From Crenobacter caeni (lineage in GTDB: Bacteria > Pseudomonadota > Gammaproteobacteria > Burkholderiales > Chromobacteriaceae), in contig NZ_JAAGAA010000010.1 of the NCBI RefSeq assembly GCF_010435965.1, forward strand, positions 123,606 to 187,605: 64,000 nt of DNA, in the 5' to 3' direction. The translations under genes and the position numbers were made by a program. Under the pieces are notes generated by a model that was given only the letters and a program-made list of their open reading frames with translations, did not search any database and was not told the DNA's origin. Of this stretch, positions 8,437 through 24,620 are shown in pieces (within the stretch, counting starts at the first letter, position 1; every line of letters starts with the position of its first letter).

Positions 8437-10524
8437 ATGAACCTCCCCGTGCAAAGCAAGATCCTGTTCCTGGCCCCGGTCGGCACCGATATCGGCTTGT
8501 CGTCGATGGCGCTTGGGCTGGTGCGCGCGCTCGAGCGCGACGGCATCCGGGTCGGTTTCGCCAAGCCGATCAGCCAGGCGTCCAAGTCGCTGGGCACACC
8601 CGACCTGTCCGTCCATTTCGCGCAGACGCTGTGCGGCATCGACGTGCCGCCGGCCATCTCCTTTGACGAGGCCGAACAGTTGCTGCGCGCAGGCCGCGGC
8701 GAAGAGCTGATGGAAGAAGTGGTCCAGCGCGTCGCGGCGGTGCGCGCGCAGTTCGACGTCGTCATCGTCGAAGGCCTGCTGACCACCAGCGAGCAGACCA
8801 TCGCGCCGCAGCTGAACATCGAGCTCGCGCGCAGCCTGACCGCCGACCTGGTGCTGGTCGCCTCGGCCGCCCGCCGCACCGCACGCGAACTGGTAGAAGG
8901 CATCGAGCTGGCGCAGCGCCCCTACCTCGACGCCGGCCTGTCCGCAGCCGCCGCCGTCATCGTCAACAAGCTGCCGGCGGGCGCCGAAGGCCAGCCGTTA
9001 GCCGAAGACCTGTTGCGCAGCCGCGGCACGCTGCCGGTGATCGCCTGTGTGCCGTTCGAGGCGTCGCTCAACGCACCACGCCTGCTCGACGTGGCCGCCC
9101 CGCTCGATTTACGCATCGAACACCTGGGCAACGCCAACCGCTTGCGCGTGCACGAGATCGTGGTGGCGGCCCGCTCGGTTGAAAAGATGGCCGACCGTCT
9201 GCGCCCGGGCGCGCTGGTGGTCACCCCGGGCGACCGCTCCGACGTGGTGCTGGCCACTGCGCTGGCCACCCTGCGTGGCGTGCCGCTGGCCGGCCTGCTC
9301 TTGACCTGCGGCGAAGGCATCTCGCCGTGCATCGTGCCGCTGGTACAACCGGCCAAGCTCGCCGGCCTGCCGGTGCTGACCACCCATCTCGATACCTTCG
9401 AGACCAGCGCGCTGCTGGCCCGCCTGCCAAGCTACGTGTCGCGCGAAGACGCCGAGCGCATGGAGCAGGTCATCGAATTCGCCGCCGAGCGGATCGACAC
9501 CAGCGCCCTCAAGCAGAAGATCGGCGAGCCGCGCGAGTTGCGCATGCCGCCGCCGGCGTTCCGCCACCTGCTGATCGGCCAGGCCCGCGCCGCGGGCAAG
9601 CGCATCGTGCTGCCCGAGGGCGACGAGCCGCGCACGCTGAAAGCCGCGGTAATTTGCCAGCAAAAGGGCATCGCCCGCTGCGTGCTGCTGGGCAAGCCCG
9701 AGCGCATCCGCGAAGTCGCCGATGCACAGGGCCTGACCCTGCCCTCCGGCATCGAGATCATCGACCCGGAGCAGGCGCTGCACCGCTACGTCGCGCCGAT
9801 GGTCGAATTGCGCAAGGCCAAGGGGCTGACCGCGCCGCAGGCGGAAAAGCTGCTGGAAGACACGGTGGTGATGGGCACCATGATGCTGGCGCTGGGCGAA
9901 GTCGACGGCCTAGTTTCCGGCGCCGTGCACACCACCGCCAATACCGTGCGTCCGGCGCTGCAGCTGATCAAGACCGCACCGGGTGCGTCGATTGTCTCCA
10001 GCGTGTTCTTCATGCTGATGCCCGACCAGGTACTGGTCTACGGCGACTGCGCGATCAACCCGGACCCGAGCGCCGAGCAACTGGCCGACATCGCGATCCA
10101 GTCCGCCGACTCCGCCCTCGCCTTTGGCCTTGAGCCGCGCGTCGCGATGATCTCGTACTCGACCGGCGCCTCAGGCTCGGGGGACGACGTCGAGAAGGTT
10201 CGCGCAGCCACCCGCATCGCCCGCGAGAAGCGCCCCGGCCTCTTGATCGACGGCCCGATGCAGTACGACGCGGCGTCGGTGGAAAGCGTCGGCCGCCAGA
10301 AGGCGCCGGACAGCCCGGTCGCCGGTCGCGCCAACGTGTTCGTGTTCCCCGACCTCAACACCGGCAACACCACCTACAAGGCCGTGCAGCGCTCGGCCGG
10401 CGTGGTATCGGTCGGCCCGATGCTGCAGGGGCTGAGAAAGCCGGTGAACGACCTGTCGCGCGGCGCGCTGGTCGACGACATCGTCTACACCATCGCGCTC
10501 ACTGCGATCCAGGCCGCCCAGTAA
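8437..10524 (+). CDS. pta: Phosphate acetyltransferase (long form)
   Basis: At 695 residues this is the long, three-domain Pta: an N-terminal BioD-like P-loop-fold domain, a central DRTGG domain, and the C-terminal catalytic PTA/PTB domain from about residue 370 (RIVLPEGDEPRTLKAA). It converts acetyl-CoA and phosphate to acetyl phosphate. ATG 8437 is chosen because it starts directly before the BioD-like domain and has ACGGAG upstream; an upstream TTG at 8383 would add 18 unconserved residues. It is the last gene of the fermentation cluster. Confidence 0.96.
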   Translation: MNLPVQSKILFLAPVGTDIGLSSMALGLVRALERDGIRVGFAKPISQASKSLGTPDLSVHFAQTLCGIDVPPAISFDEAEQLLRAGRGEELMEEVVQRVAAVRAQFDVVIVEGLLTTSEQTIAPQLNIELARSLTADLVLVASAARRTARELVEGIELAQRPYLDAGLSAAAAVIVNKLPAGAEGQPLAEDLLRSRGTLPVIACVPFEASLNAPRLLDVAAPLDLRIEHLGNANRLRVHEIVVAARSVEKMADRLRPGALVVTPGDRSDVVLATALATLRGVPLAGLLLTCGEGISPCIVPLVQPAKLAGLPVLTTHLDTFETSALLARLPSYVSREDAERMEQVIEFAAERIDTSALKQKIGEPRELRMPPPAFRHLLIGQARAAGKRIVLPEGDEPRTLKAAVICQQKGIARCVLLGKPERIREVADAQGLTLPSGIEIIDPEQALHRYVAPMVELRKAKGLTAPQAEKLLEDTVVMGTMMLALGEVDGLVSGAVHTTANTVRPALQLIKTAPGASIVSSVFFMLMPDQVLVYGDCAINPDPSAEQLADIAIQSADSALAFGLEPRVAMISYSTGASGSGDDVEKVRAATRIAREKRPGLLIDGPMQYDAASVESVGRQKAPDSPVAGRANVFVFPDLNTGNTTYKAVQRSAGVVSVGPMLQGLRKPVNDLSRGALVDDIVYTIALTAIQAAQ

Positions 10525-10716
10525 ACCGCACGCGCGGAACGGCGGAAGCCGGTCTGAACCGGGGGGCTACCTGGGCAAGCCGGCGAACATCCTGCCGGCC
10601 ACGATAGCAACCGTGTCGAGCGCATCCACACCCTCGGTGAAGCGCTGCAGGTGGTGCTGGACAGGCAAGCCTGGTTCGAGCTCTACGAACTGGCCGAAGG
10701 CCAGCCGGTCCCCTGA
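10525..10716 (+). other. Unrecognised coding remnant after pta
   Basis: Between pta and its terminator one frame ending at 10716 reads ERIHTLGEALQVVLDRQA followed by WFELYELAEGQPVP and a stop. It looks protein-like but has no start codon or ribosome binding site in frame. It may be the tail of a degraded gene. No family is recognised. Confidence 0.3.
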
Positions 10717-10722
10717 ACGCCA

Positions 10723-10748
10723 AAGGGCCTGCCGACAGGCAGGCCCTT
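10723..10748 (+). terminator. Rho-independent terminator after pta
   Basis: AAGGGCCTGCC and GGCAGGCCCTT form an 11-bp perfect stem around a GACA loop. A short T-rich tail (TCTCT) follows on the plus strand. It probably ends the pfl-ack-pta transcript and may also stop glmS read-through on the minus strand, where the stem is followed by TTTG. Confidence 0.65.
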
Positions 10749-10821
10749 CTCTCATCCGCCAACCGGAACCCCCAGGCGGCGCCGCGTTGTCACGGCGCCA
10801 GCTGTGGCCCGGTACGTCGGC

Positions 10822-12651
10822 TTACTCGACGGTCACGCTCTTGGCGAGGTTGCGCGGCTTGTCGACGTCGGTGCCGCGCGCGAGCGCGACGTGGTAGGCC
10901 AGCAACTGCACCGGGATCGCGTGGACGATGGGCGACAGCACGCCGACGTGCCGCGGCGTGCGGATCACGTGCACGCCGTCGCTCTCCTCGAAGTGGCTGT
11001 CGAGGTCGGCGAACACGAACAGCTCGCCGCCGCGCGCGGCGACTTCCTGCATGTTCGACTTCACCTTCTCGAGCAGGCTGTCGTTCGGCGCGATCACCAC
11101 CACCGGCATGTTCTCGTCGACCAGCGCCAGCGGGCCGTGCTTGAGTTCGCCCGCCGGGTACGCCTCGGCGTGGATGTACGAGATTTCCTTGAGCTTGAGC
11201 GCGCCTTCCAGCGCGATCGGGTAGTGCAGGCCGCGGCCGAGGAACAGCGCATCGTTCTTGGCGGCGAAGCGCTCGCTCCACGCCTTGATCTGCGGCTCCA
11301 GGTTCAGCGCATGCTGGATCGAGCCGGGCAGGTGGCGCAACTCGTCGATCAGGCGTGCCTCGTCGGCCGCGCCGATGCGGCCGCGCTGCTTGCCCAGCAG
11401 CACGGCGAGCGCGAACAGCGCAACCAGCTGGGTGGTGAACGCCTTGGTCGACGCGACGCCGATCTCGGCGCCGGCGCGGGTGAAGAACACCAGGTCGGAC
11501 GCGCGCGGGATCGCGCTCTCGCGCACGTTGCAGATCGACAGCGCCCAGCGGTGGCCCAGTTCGCGCGCGTATTTGAGCGCCTCCATGGTGTCCAGCGTCT
11601 CGCCGGACTGCGAGATGGTGACCACCAGGTGCTCGGGGTCGGCGCAGGCGGCGCGGTAGCGGTACTCGCTGGCGATTTCGACGTCGCACGGCAGCCCCGA
11701 CATCGCCTCGATCCAGTAGCGCGCGGTCAGGCCGGCGTAGTAGCTGGTGCCGCAGGCGAGGATCTTCACCCCGCGCACCTGCGGCAGGATCTCGCCGGCC
11801 TTGTGGCCGAACAGCCGCGGCTGGAAGCCAGCGTCGACCAGCGCTTCCAGCGTGTCGGCGATCGCCTTGGGCTGCTCGTGGATTTCCTTCTGCATGAAGT
11901 GGCTGTAGGGCCCGAGTTCGAGCGACGCCAGCGACACGTCGGATACATGTACCGGGCGCTCGGCGACAAAGCCGGCGTGGTCGGTGATGGTCACGTCGTC
12001 GCGGGTGAGCAAGCCGACGTCGCCCTCCTCCAGGAACACCACGCGGCGGGTTGCCGCGATCACCGCCGAGACGTCGGAGGCGATGAAGTTCTCGCCGTCG
12101 CCCAGGCCGACCAGCAGCGGGCAGCCCATGCGCGCACATACCAGCTCGTCGGGGCGATCGCGCGCGATCACGCCGATCGCGTAGGCGCCGGTCAGCTCGC
12201 GCACCGCCTTCTTCACCGCCGCGTACAGGTCGTGCCCCGCGCGGTAGTGGTGCTCGACCAGATGCGCGATCACCTCGGTGTCGGTTTGCGAGGTGAACAC
12301 GTAGCCGGCGGCCTTCAGTTCGGCGCGCTTGGCCTCGTGGTTCTCGATGATGCCGTTGTGCACGACGGCGATCAGGCCGTTCGACACGTGCGGGTGCGCG
12401 TTCGGCTCGGTCACGCCGCCGTGCGTCGCCCAGCGGGTGTGGCCGATGCCGAGCATGCCGTCCAGCTGTTCGGCGTGCGCGGCGTTCTCCATCTCGGCGA
12501 CGCGGCCGACGCGGCGCACGCGGCGGATCTCGTCGCCGGCGAGCACGGCGACGCCCGCCGAGTCGTAACCGCGGTATTCGAGGCGCTTGAGGCCATCGAC
12601 CAGCATCGGCACCACATTGCGACGGGCAATCGCCCCCACGATCCCACACAT
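10822..12651 (-). CDS. glmS: Glutamine-fructose-6-phosphate aminotransferase
   Basis: This 609-residue enzyme makes glucosamine 6-phosphate from fructose 6-phosphate and glutamine, the first step of UDP-GlcNAc synthesis for peptidoglycan and LPS. The N-terminal nucleophile is Cys2 (MCGIVGA), followed by the glutaminase domain ([17 protein letters not shown]). Two SIS isomerase domains follow ([18 protein letters not shown]), and the protein ends in [13 protein letters not shown], the conserved C-terminal tail. It lies 15 bp after a DeoR-type regulator. Confidence 0.97.
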   Translation of the reverse strand: MCGIVGAIARRNVVPMLVDGLKRLEYRGYDSAGVAVLAGDEIRRVRRVGRVAEMENAAHAEQLDGMLGIGHTRWATHGGVTEPNAHPHVSNGLIAVVHNGIIENHEAKRAELKAAGYVFTSQTDTEVIAHLVEHHYRAGHDLYAAVKKAVRELTGAYAIGVIARDRPDELVCARMGCPLLVGLGDGENFIASDVSAVIAATRRVVFLEEGDVGLLTRDDVTITDHAGFVAERPVHVSDVSLASLELGPYSHFMQKEIHEQPKAIADTLEALVDAGFQPRLFGHKAGEILPQVRGVKILACGTSYYAGLTARYWIEAMSGLPCDVEIASEYRYRAACADPEHLVVTISQSGETLDTMEALKYARELGHRWALSICNVRESAIPRASDLVFFTRAGAEIGVASTKAFTTQLVALFALAVLLGKQRGRIGAADEARLIDELRHLPGSIQHALNLEPQIKAWSERFAAKNDALFLGRGLHYPIALEGALKLKEISYIHAEAYPAGELKHGPLALVDENMPVVVIAPNDSLLEKVKSNMQEVAARGGELFVFADLDSHFEESDGVHVIRTPRHVGVLSPIVHAIPVQLLAYHVALARGTDVDKPRNLAKSVTVE

Positions 12652-12666
12652 AGGCTTCTCTCCTGA

Positions 12667-13440
12667 CTAGTTGCCGTCCGCGCCGGCCACGACCAGCGTG
12701 ACCCCGTGCGCACGGATCGATTCACGGGCCGACGGCGGCAGCGCGTCGTCGGTCACCAGCGTATGAATGCTCGTCCAGGGCAATTCCAGGTTCGGAATGC
12801 GCCGGCCGATCTTGTCCGACTCGACCATCACCACCACCTCGCGCGCGACGCCGGCCATTACCCGTGACAGGCCGACCAGTTCGTTGAAGGTGGTGGTGCC
12901 GCGCGCCAGGTCGACGCCGTCGGCGCCGATGAACAGCTGGTCGAAATCGTACGAGCGCAGCACCTGCTCGGCGACCTGCCCCTGGAAAGACTCCGAATGC
13001 GGGTCCCAGGTGCCGCCGGTCATCAACAGCGTCGGCTCGTTTTCCAGTTCGCGCAAGGCCGCGGCGACGTTCAGCGCGTTGGTCATCACCACCAGCCCCC
13101 GCTTCTGCCCCAAGAGCGGGATCATCGCGCGGGTGGTGGTACCGCTGTCGACGATGATGCGGTTATGGTCGCGGATGCGCGCCGCGGCGGCGCGCGCGAT
13201 GGCGAGCTTTCGTTCCGAAACGCCGGCGCCGTCGGCGCCGACCATCTCGGCCGGCAGCGCGACCGCGCCGCCGTAGCGGCGCAGCAACAGGCCGCCGGTT
13301 TCCAAGAGCGCAAGATCCTTGCGGATGGTCACTTCCGAGGTGTCGAAGCGGCGGGTCAGCGCGTCGACGCTGACTTCGCCCTGCTCCTGCACCAGCGCGA
13401 CGATCGCGTGCCTGCGCTGCTGGGTGTTTCGTTTGGTCAC
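12667..13440 (-). CDS. DeoR-family transcriptional regulator upstream of glmS
   Basis: This 257-residue protein has an N-terminal DeoR winged helix (RRHAIVALVQEQGEVSVDAL, TSEVTIRKDLALLE) and a C-terminal sugar-phosphate sensor domain (DSGTTTRAMIP, GGTWDPHSESF, FIGADGVD). Its tight placement before glmS suggests that it senses an amino-sugar phosphate and tunes glmS expression; this is inference from context. The same DeoR-glmS arrangement is common in beta- and gammaproteobacteria. Confidence 0.88.
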   Translation of the reverse strand: MTKRNTQQRRHAIVALVQEQGEVSVDALTRRFDTSEVTIRKDLALLETGGLLLRRYGGAVALPAEMVGADGAGVSERKLAIARAAAARIRDHNRIIVDSGTTTRAMIPLLGQKRGLVVMTNALNVAAALRELENEPTLLMTGGTWDPHSESFQGQVAEQVLRSYDFDQLFIGADGVDLARGTTTFNELVGLSRVMAGVAREVVVMVESDKIGRRIPNLELPWTSIHTLVTDDALPPSARESIRAHGVTLVVAGADGN

Positions 13441-13521
13441 CGTTATCTTTCGGTTCGAAAGTTATCGGACTATAGCAGCGCAACATGCCCTCTGCAAGGC
13501 TGGCCCACCGCTCCAATGCAA

Positions 13522-13547
13522 AACGCCCTGCTCGCGGGCAGGGCGTT
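13522..13547 (-). terminator. Terminator between glmU and the DeoR gene
   Basis: A 10-bp stem (AACGCCCTGC / GCAGGGCGTT) lies just past the glmU stop and is followed by TTTT on the minus strand. It separates glmU from the deoR-glmS transcript. Confidence 0.75.
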
Positions 13548-13565
13548 GGGGCGGAGAGCGCTGGC

Positions 13566-14930
13566 TCAGCCCTTCTTCTGCGGGCGGCGCCAGCCGGCGA
13601 TGGTGGTTTGCCGTGCGCGGGCGACGGTCAGCGCGCCCGCCGGCGCGTCCTTGCTGATCACCGAGCCGGCGCCGATGGTCGCGCCCGCCTCCAGCGTCAC
13701 CGGCGCCACCATCATGGTACCGGAGCCGACGAACACGTCGTCGGCGATCACCGTGCGGAACTTGTTCACGCCGTCGTAGTTGCAGGTGACCGACCCCGCG
13801 CCGACATTCACGCGCGCGCCGATCTGGGCATCGCCGATATAGGTAAGGTGGTTGACCTTGGACCCCTCCCCGACCGTACTCTTCTTCACTTCGACGAAGT
13901 TGCCGATATGCACGTGCGCGGCGAGCTCGGCGCCCGGGCGCAGCCGCGCGTACGGGCCGATGCGGCAGGCTTCGCCGACCACCGCGTCTTCCAGGTGCGA
14001 GTAAGGCGCGATGCGGGTGCCGGCGGCGACCTTCACGTTCTTGAGCACACAGTAGGCGCCCACTTCGACGCCCTCGCCAAGCTCGACTGCGCCTTCGAAC
14101 ACGCAGCCGACGTCGATCTGCACGTCCTGGCCGTGCGCGAGCGTGCCGCGGATGTCGATGCGCGCCGGGTCGGCCAGCGTGACGCCGTTGGTGAGCAGCG
14201 CCTCGGCCTGCGTGCGCTGCAGCACACGCTCGAGTTCGGCCAGCTGCACCTTGTTGTTGACGCCGGCCGCCTGCCAGCTGTCGGCGACCTTCATGCCGTG
14301 CACGCGCACGCCGTCGCGGCGCGCCAGCGCGATCACGTCGGTCAGGTAGTACTCGCCCTGCGCGTTGCCGTTCTTCAATTCATCCAGCCAAGCTCCGAGG
14401 CGCGCGGTCGGCAGCACCAGCATGCCGGTGTTGATTTCTCGGATCGAGCGCTGCGCCTCGGAGCAGTCCTTGTCCTCGACAATCGCCTCGATCGCGCCGT
14501 CGGCACCGCGCACGATGCGGCCGTAGCCGGACGGGTTGGCCAGCTCGTCGGTGAGCAGCGCCACTTCGTCACCGGCCAGCGCGACCAGCTCGGAGAGCGT
14601 CCCGCTCAGGGTCAGCGGCACGTCGCCGTACAGCACCAGCGTGCGGCCGCTCGCGGGCAGTTCGGGCAGCGCCATCTTCAGCGCGTGGCCGGTGCCCAGC
14701 TGCTCGGCCTGCAGCGCCCAGGCGAGGTCCGCGTCACGCACCGTCTCGCGCACCATCTCGCCGCCGTGGCCGTAGACGACGACCAGGCGCGACGGCGACA
14801 GCGTGCGCGCGGTGGCGATCACCCGCGCGAGCATCGGCGAGCCGCCGATCTTGTGCAGCACCTTGGGGAGACGGGAATACATGCGCTTGCCCTTGCCGGC
14901 AGCGAGGATGACGACGCTCAGAGGGTTCAT
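13566..14930 (-). CDS. glmU: Bifunctional GlmU (GlcN-1-P acetyltransferase / UDP-GlcNAc pyrophosphorylase)
   Basis: This 454-residue trimeric enzyme makes UDP-GlcNAc. The N-terminal uridylyltransferase carries [18 protein letters not shown] and YGDVPL. The C-terminal left-handed beta-helix acetyltransferase shows hexapeptide repeats with [16 protein letters not shown] and [15 protein letters not shown]. Length equals E. coli GlmU. It follows the ATP synthase operon, a conserved neighbourhood, and is flanked by terminators on both sides, so it is probably its own transcription unit. Confidence 0.97.
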   Translation of the reverse strand: MNPLSVVILAAGKGKRMYSRLPKVLHKIGGSPMLARVIATARTLSPSRLVVVYGHGGEMVRETVRDADLAWALQAEQLGTGHALKMALPELPASGRTLVLYGDVPLTLSGTLSELVALAGDEVALLTDELANPSGYGRIVRGADGAIEAIVEDKDCSEAQRSIREINTGMLVLPTARLGAWLDELKNGNAQGEYYLTDVIALARRDGVRVHGMKVADSWQAAGVNNKVQLAELERVLQRTQAEALLTNGVTLADPARIDIRGTLAHGQDVQIDVGCVFEGAVELGEGVEVGAYCVLKNVKVAAGTRIAPYSHLEDAVVGEACRIGPYARLRPGAELAAHVHIGNFVEVKKSTVGEGSKVNHLTYIGDAQIGARVNVGAGSVTCNYDGVNKFRTVIADDVFVGSGTMMVAPVTLEAGATIGAGSVISKDAPAGALTVARARQTTIAGWRRPQKKG

Positions 14931-14961
14931 GAGGTAAACAGAATCCGTAAAAACGAGAAAA

Positions 14962-14983
14962 GGCTGCCACTTGCGTGGCAGCC
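14962..14983 (-). terminator. Terminator of the ATP synthase operon
   Basis: GGCTGCCAC-TTGC-GTGGCAGCC forms a perfect 9-bp stem 30 bp past atpC. On the minus strand it is followed by TTTT. Confidence 0.8.
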
Positions 14984-15012
14984 CCGAATATACACCATTC
15001 AGGTGCGCAACC

Positions 15013-15435
15013 TTAGCGGGTACGCCGCTTCAGGTAGTCGAGCGCCTTGAGCTCGGCGATGGCGACGGCCAGAGCCGCCTGTGCCTTCGCCGTGTCGCGG
15101 TCGTCGCCGGACTTGCGGATCGCCTCTTCGGCCACCCGCTTCGCCTCGTTCGCACGCGCCTCGTCAAGGTCGGCACCGCGGATTGCGGTGTCGGCCAGCA
15201 CGGTCACCAGCGTCGGCTGCACTTCCATCATGCCGCCGGACACCGCGACCAGCACTTCTTCCTTGCTGCCCGGCGCCGTCAGGCGCAGCACACCCGGCTT
15301 GATACGCGTCAGCAGCGGTACGTGGCGCGGGTAGATACCGACTTCGCCCTCGGCGGCCGGAGCCACCAGGAACTCCGCCTCGCCCGAGTAGATCAGCGCT
15401 TCCGAGCTGACCACTTCCACCTGCATCAGTGCCAT
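15013..15435 (-). CDS. atpC: ATP synthase epsilon subunit
   Basis: This 140-residue F1 central-stalk subunit has an N-terminal beta-sandwich ([39 protein letters not shown]) and a C-terminal helical hairpin rich in Ala, Arg and Glu that regulates ATPase activity. It is last in the atpIBEFHAGDC operon, 14 bp after atpD. Confidence 0.96.
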   Translation of the reverse strand: MALMQVEVVSSEALIYSGEAEFLVAPAAEGEVGIYPRHVPLLTRIKPGVLRLTAPGSKEEVLVAVSGGMMEVQPTLVTVLADTAIRGADLDEARANEAKRVAEEAIRKSGDDRDTAKAQAALAVAIAELKALDYLKRRTR

Positions 15436-15449
15436 AAGCCGTCTCCTTA

Positions 15450-17754
<2,305 letters not shown>

Positions 17755-17790
17755 ATCTGAACCTTTCTTTAAACAGCGTTAGCGAAAGGC

Positions 17791-19335
<1,545 letters not shown>

Positions 19336-19343
19336 GATCTCTC

Positions 19344-19880
19344 CTAATTCTTGAGGCTTGCCGCCATTGCGTGCAGTTTGCCGCGAACGGAAGCGTCGAT
19401 GACGTCATCGCCGATCAACACCCGGACACCGCCGATCAGGTCGGGGTCCACACGCACGTCAAGGCGTACGGTCTTGCCGTACTTCCTGGAAAGCGTCTGG
19501 GTGAGTTCGGACTTCTGCGCGTCGTCCAGCGGGAAGGCGCTCTCGGCCACGGCCTCGAGTACCCCCTCGGCTTCGGCCTTCAGGAGTTCAAACTGATTGG
19601 CAATTTCCGGCAGCAACAGCAGGCGTCCGTTCTCGATGAGGGCAGCGAGGAAGTTCTTCACTTCCTCGGAGCCGCGCTCACCCAGCACGTCCAGCAGCAG
19701 TGCCTCAACCTCTTGAGCGGTATGTTTCGGGTCGGTCAGCGTATCGGCGACGCCCGGGGTTTTCACCATGGCAGCCAGCCAGGACAGTGCCTCGGACCAA
19801 CGGTCCGTGGACTTCTGTTCACTGGCGAGGCTGTATACCGCTTCGGCATAGGGCCTTGCTACGGTAGTAAGTTCTGCCAT
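19344..19880 (-). CDS. atpH: ATP synthase delta subunit
   Basis: This 178-residue peripheral-stalk subunit starts [19 protein letters not shown] and contains the C-terminal [23 protein letters not shown] motif of the OSCP/delta family (seen in two consecutive stretches). ATG 19880 is chosen because the preceding frame is the antisense-shifted end of atpF. It links the F1 head to AtpF. Confidence 0.96.
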   Translation of the reverse strand: MAELTTVARPYAEAVYSLASEQKSTDRWSEALSWLAAMVKTPGVADTLTDPKHTAQEVEALLLDVLGERGSEEVKNFLAALIENGRLLLLPEIANQFELLKAEAEGVLEAVAESAFPLDDAQKSELTQTLSRKYGKTVRLDVRVDPDLIGGVRVLIGDDVIDASVRGKLHAMAASLKN

Positions 19881-19887
19881 GAGCTGA

Positions 19888-20358
19888 TTACAACTCCGCT
19901 TTGATGGAGGCCAGCAGATCGGCGTTCTTGGCCGAATCGATCTCGCGGCGCAGGATCTTCTCCGCACCGGCGACGGCGAGGACGGCGACCTGCTCGCGCA
20001 GGACCTCCTTCGCGCGCAGGGTTTCCTGCTCGATTTCGGCTTTGGCGTCGGCCACGAGCTTCGCGCCTTCAATGCGCGCTGCGTCCTTGGCTTCTTCCAC
20101 GATCTGGTTGGCACGTTTTTCGGCAGCCAGCATGATCTCGGTCGACTGCTGCTTCGCCTTGCGGATTTCGTCCGCAACGCGCTGCTCGGCAGCCTCGAGA
20201 TCCTGCTTGCCACGTTCGGCGGCAGCCAAGCCATCTGCGATGCGCTTGGCACGCTCATCCATCATGTTGGTAAGCGGAGGCCAAACAAACTTCATGGTGA
20301 ACCACACCAGGATGGCGAAAGTGATCGCCTGACCCAGTAGTGTTGCGTTGAATTCCAC
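19888..20358 (-). CDS. atpF: ATP synthase b subunit
   Basis: This 156-residue subunit has one N-terminal membrane helix ([20 protein letters not shown]) followed by a long charged alpha-helix that dimerises as the peripheral stalk. It sits between atpE and atpH. Confidence 0.96.
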   Translation of the reverse strand: MEFNATLLGQAITFAILVWFTMKFVWPPLTNMMDERAKRIADGLAAAERGKQDLEAAEQRVADEIRKAKQQSTEIMLAAEKRANQIVEEAKDAARIEGAKLVADAKAEIEQETLRAKEVLREQVAVLAVAGAEKILRREIDSAKNADLLASIKAEL

Positions 20359-20413
20359 GCTTGTTTTCCTCCAGATGAGTGACTTACAACAACCAACAAT
20401 CCCGTTTCAGGGA

Positions 20414-21949
<1,536 letters not shown>

Positions 21950-22246
21950 CGTCTGAAAAATCGCACGATTATAGGCACCGCATCAAAATGACGTCAACAA
22001 ATGACGGCTAATACAGACGCACTGCAGCATACACGATTTTTCCACGCTGGCGCCGACCTCTGCAGGCTGCACCGCCCTCGCAGGCAATCTTCTAATATTC
22101 GAAAGTCATCACCTTCAGGCGCGACCTGCATGCGCATCGACTCCGCGCCGGAACACGCATCCACCATCACGCCTGCGGATGCGCTCAGAGTGATTCGCCA
22201 CCTGCCCGCCTCTGCCATTTCCCTTCAGCCGGCAAGACGGAAAAGA
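21950..22246. other. Intergenic region between atpI and the argF terminator
   Basis: No gene is supported here. It must contain the promoter for the ATP synthase operon on the minus strand; AT-rich sequence occurs near 21955-22000. No specific motif is recognised. Confidence 0.4.
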
Positions 22247-22273
22247 GGCGTCCCGCACGGCATGCGGGACGCC
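22247..22273 (-). terminator. argF terminator
   Basis: GGCGTCCCGCA and TGCGGGACGCC form an 11-bp stem. On the minus strand it is followed by CTCTTTTCC. It lies 44 bp past the argF stop. Confidence 0.8.
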
Positions 22274-22316
22274 CGTCTGTCGCCCATGCCCACGGGCGAC
22301 GTCTCAAGCGGGAAGA

Positions 22317-23324
22317 TCAGCTACCCATGGTGGCGACCATGATCGCCTTGATGGTGTGCATGCGGTTTTCCGCCTGTTCGAAGGCCAGGCTGGCCGGACT
22401 TTCGAACACGTCGTCGGTCACTTCGATGCCGTTGGCGAATTCCGGGTACTGGGCGGCGATCTGCTTGCCGACCTTGGTGTTCGAGTTATGGAACGCAGGC
22501 AGGCAGTGCATCAGCTTGATGTGCGGGTTGCCGGAAGCGGCCATCAGCGCGGCGTCGACGCGGAACGGCTTGAGCAGCGCGATGCGCTCGCCCCACCGCT
22601 CCATCGGCTCGCCCATCGATACCCACACGTCGGTGTGGATGAAGTCGGCGCCCTTGACCGCGGCCTTCGGGTCATTGGTCACCAGCAGACGCGCGCCGGA
22701 GGTCTTGCAGATTTCCTGGCACTGCTTGACCAGCTCGGCGTCCGGCTCCAGCCCCTTCGGCCCGGCGATGCGCACATCCATGCCCATCAGGCAGCCGATC
22801 ACCATCAGCGAGTGACCCATATTGTTGTGGGCGTCACCGACGTAGGCGTAGGCGATCTGCCCCATCGGCTTGTCGCAGTTCTCGGTCATGGTCATCACGT
22901 CGCACAGCATCTGGGTCGGGTGCCACGCGTCGGTCAGGCCGTTGAAGACCGGTACGCTCGAGTACTTGGCCAGCTCCTCGACGTCTTCCTGCGCGAAGCC
23001 GCGGAACTCGATGCCGTCGTAGAAGCGGCTGAGTACGCGCGCGGTGTCGGCGATGCTTTCCTTGTGGCCCAGTTGCGAGCTGGTCGGGTCGATGTAGGTC
23101 ACATGCGCGCCCTGGTCGTGGGCCGCCACTTCGAACGAGCAGCGGGTGCGGGTCGAAGTCTTCTCGAAGATCAGGGCGACATTCTTGCCGACCAGACGCT
23201 GCACCTCGTTGCCGGCGTACTTGGCACGCTTCAGGTCGCGCGCCAGGTCGAGCAGGTATTTCAGCTCGCGCTGGGTGAAGTCCAGCTCTTTCAGAAAATG
23301 ACGGTTTTTCAGGTTGAAAGCCAT
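22317..23324 (-). CDS. argF: Ornithine carbamoyltransferase
   Basis: This 335-residue enzyme joins carbamoyl phosphate and ornithine to citrulline in arginine synthesis. The carbamoyl-phosphate motif [12 protein letters not shown], the HPTQ motif ([11 protein letters not shown]) and the ornithine-binding MHCLPAFH are present. ATG 23324 has AAGGAG upstream and matches the family start ([16 protein letters not shown]). A catabolic role (arcB) cannot be excluded from sequence alone, but no arcA or arcC lies nearby. It stands alone, with its own terminator. Confidence 0.95.
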   Translation of the reverse strand: MAFNLKNRHFLKELDFTQRELKYLLDLARDLKRAKYAGNEVQRLVGKNVALIFEKTSTRTRCSFEVAAHDQGAHVTYIDPTSSQLGHKESIADTARVLSRFYDGIEFRGFAQEDVEELAKYSSVPVFNGLTDAWHPTQMLCDVMTMTENCDKPMGQIAYAYVGDAHNNMGHSLMVIGCLMGMDVRIAGPKGLEPDAELVKQCQEICKTSGARLLVTNDPKAAVKGADFIHTDVWVSMGEPMERWGERIALLKPFRVDAALMAASGNPHIKLMHCLPAFHNSNTKVGKQIAAQYPEFANGIEVTDDVFESPASLAFEQAENRMHTIKAIMVATMGS

Positions 23325-23500
23325 TTTGACGCTCCTTGAGATAAAACTTCCAGTTGCACCCGCTAAAGGCGGGCGACCAAGCCCCACCAGAGAGTCATCC
23401 ACTTCCCGACGCTCGGCAAAGACGACTCAATATGGAAATTCAGTTATCTACTAATGTATTTATAGCAGCAGGTTTTACGGCCGCCACCCCGTACGCCCTC

Positions 23501-24496
23501 TCAGTGGCGGACCAGATGCGCGATCAGGTAATGGTGCAGGTACTTCCAGGCGACAAAGCCCACCACCAGCGCGGCGACCAGCAATTCGAAATCGGCCAGC
23601 GCGTGCACTTGCGCCACATACTCGGCACCCAACCCCCACGCACCCAGCTGAACCGCCAGCTTGTAGAGCGCGGTCGCGCCGATCACCAGCGGAAAGGTAA
23701 AGGCTGCGTAGGCAGGCGAAAACGGCAGGCGCATCAGGCGCAGGAAGAACAGGTAGATCACGCTGGTCATCAGCACCGCGATCCCGGCCAGCAGCCCCAC
23801 CAGCAGGAACGAAGGCTGTTGCACCACGGTCAGGTAACCGGCGAGACCCAGGCTGGCCGGCGCGGCCAGGATCGCCAGCGTGGGCTTGGCCTGGTCGGGC
23901 ACCTCGCTGGCAAACACCAGGCGGTAGATCATCACCGGCAGCATCAACAGGTAGCAGCCCAGCCCGAAGGCGATCAGCGATTGCGCCAGCCACAGCAGCG
24001 AACCGCCCGGGAAGCTGACCGCTGCGACGATGATGCCTACCGGCGGCACGAACCAGCTGGGCACCATATGGTGCAGACGGAAGTCGCGGGCACGGTGCCA
24101 GACAAAACTCGCCAGGAATACCAGATGCAGGGCGATGGCCGACAACCAGACCGTCAGCGCCAGCGGCAGCGAGAACAGCGAAATTGCCTTGGAGACGACC
24201 ATCAGCGCCATCGCCATGGTCGGCACCACACTGCCGACCACCGGGTGCGCCAGGTCCTGACGCAACAGTTGCGGCGCGTGGATAAACTTGAAGAGCAGCG
24301 ACAATAGCAGCACGCTGGCGATGCCGGCACCGGCCAACTGGAACAGGCCGCCGGCGGGCATGAAGTTCTCCCAGCACCAGCCCAGACTGGCAATGCCCAA
24401 TGCCAGACCGCCCATCGGCGTCGGAATGGCACACAGGCAGTCGTGCCAACGGGCGTTGTCCGCCAGCCTGGCCGGTTGATGCAGAGTCGTATGCAT
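23501..24496 (-). CDS. TDT-family (TehA/SLAC1-like) membrane transporter
   Basis: This 331-residue protein has about ten hydrophobic helices and the TDT-family opening segment IPTPMGGLALGIASLGWCWE. Relatives include the tellurite-resistance protein TehA, the plant SLAC1 anion channel and dicarboxylate carriers. The substrate is probably a small anion but is not set by sequence. ATG 24496 has AAGGAG at good distance. A LysR gene is divergent 124 bp away and is the likely regulator. Confidence 0.82.
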   Translation of the reverse strand: MHTTLHQPARLADNARWHDCLCAIPTPMGGLALGIASLGWCWENFMPAGGLFQLAGAGIASVLLLSLLFKFIHAPQLLRQDLAHPVVGSVVPTMAMALMVVSKAISLFSLPLALTVWLSAIALHLVFLASFVWHRARDFRLHHMVPSWFVPPVGIIVAAVSFPGGSLLWLAQSLIAFGLGCYLLMLPVMIYRLVFASEVPDQAKPTLAILAAPASLGLAGYLTVVQQPSFLLVGLLAGIAVLMTSVIYLFFLRLMRLPFSPAYAAFTFPLVIGATALYKLAVQLGAWGLGAEYVAQVHALADFELLVAALVVGFVAWKYLHHYLIAHLVRH

Positions 24497-24620
24497 GCTG
24501 AGCTCCTTGAAATGCGGGACATCCGTCGGATGCCTGCCGCGCTGCTTTCGATGCACACACTGTACGACCGGCCAAAAATAAATAAAATCTGGATGTTTTT
24601 TACATGGCGTAAATATTAAA

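Noticed and set aside
22317..23324. argF as part of the ureide pathway (oxamate carbamoyltransferase)
   Set aside because: Its motifs, including MHCLPAFH, are those of ornithine carbamoyltransferase and it lies about 26 kb from the ureide locus.
23400..23470. Possible ARG box upstream of argF
   Set aside because: AT-rich sequence with a TGAATTTCC element is present, but only about half of the ArgR consensus matches, which is too weak to call.
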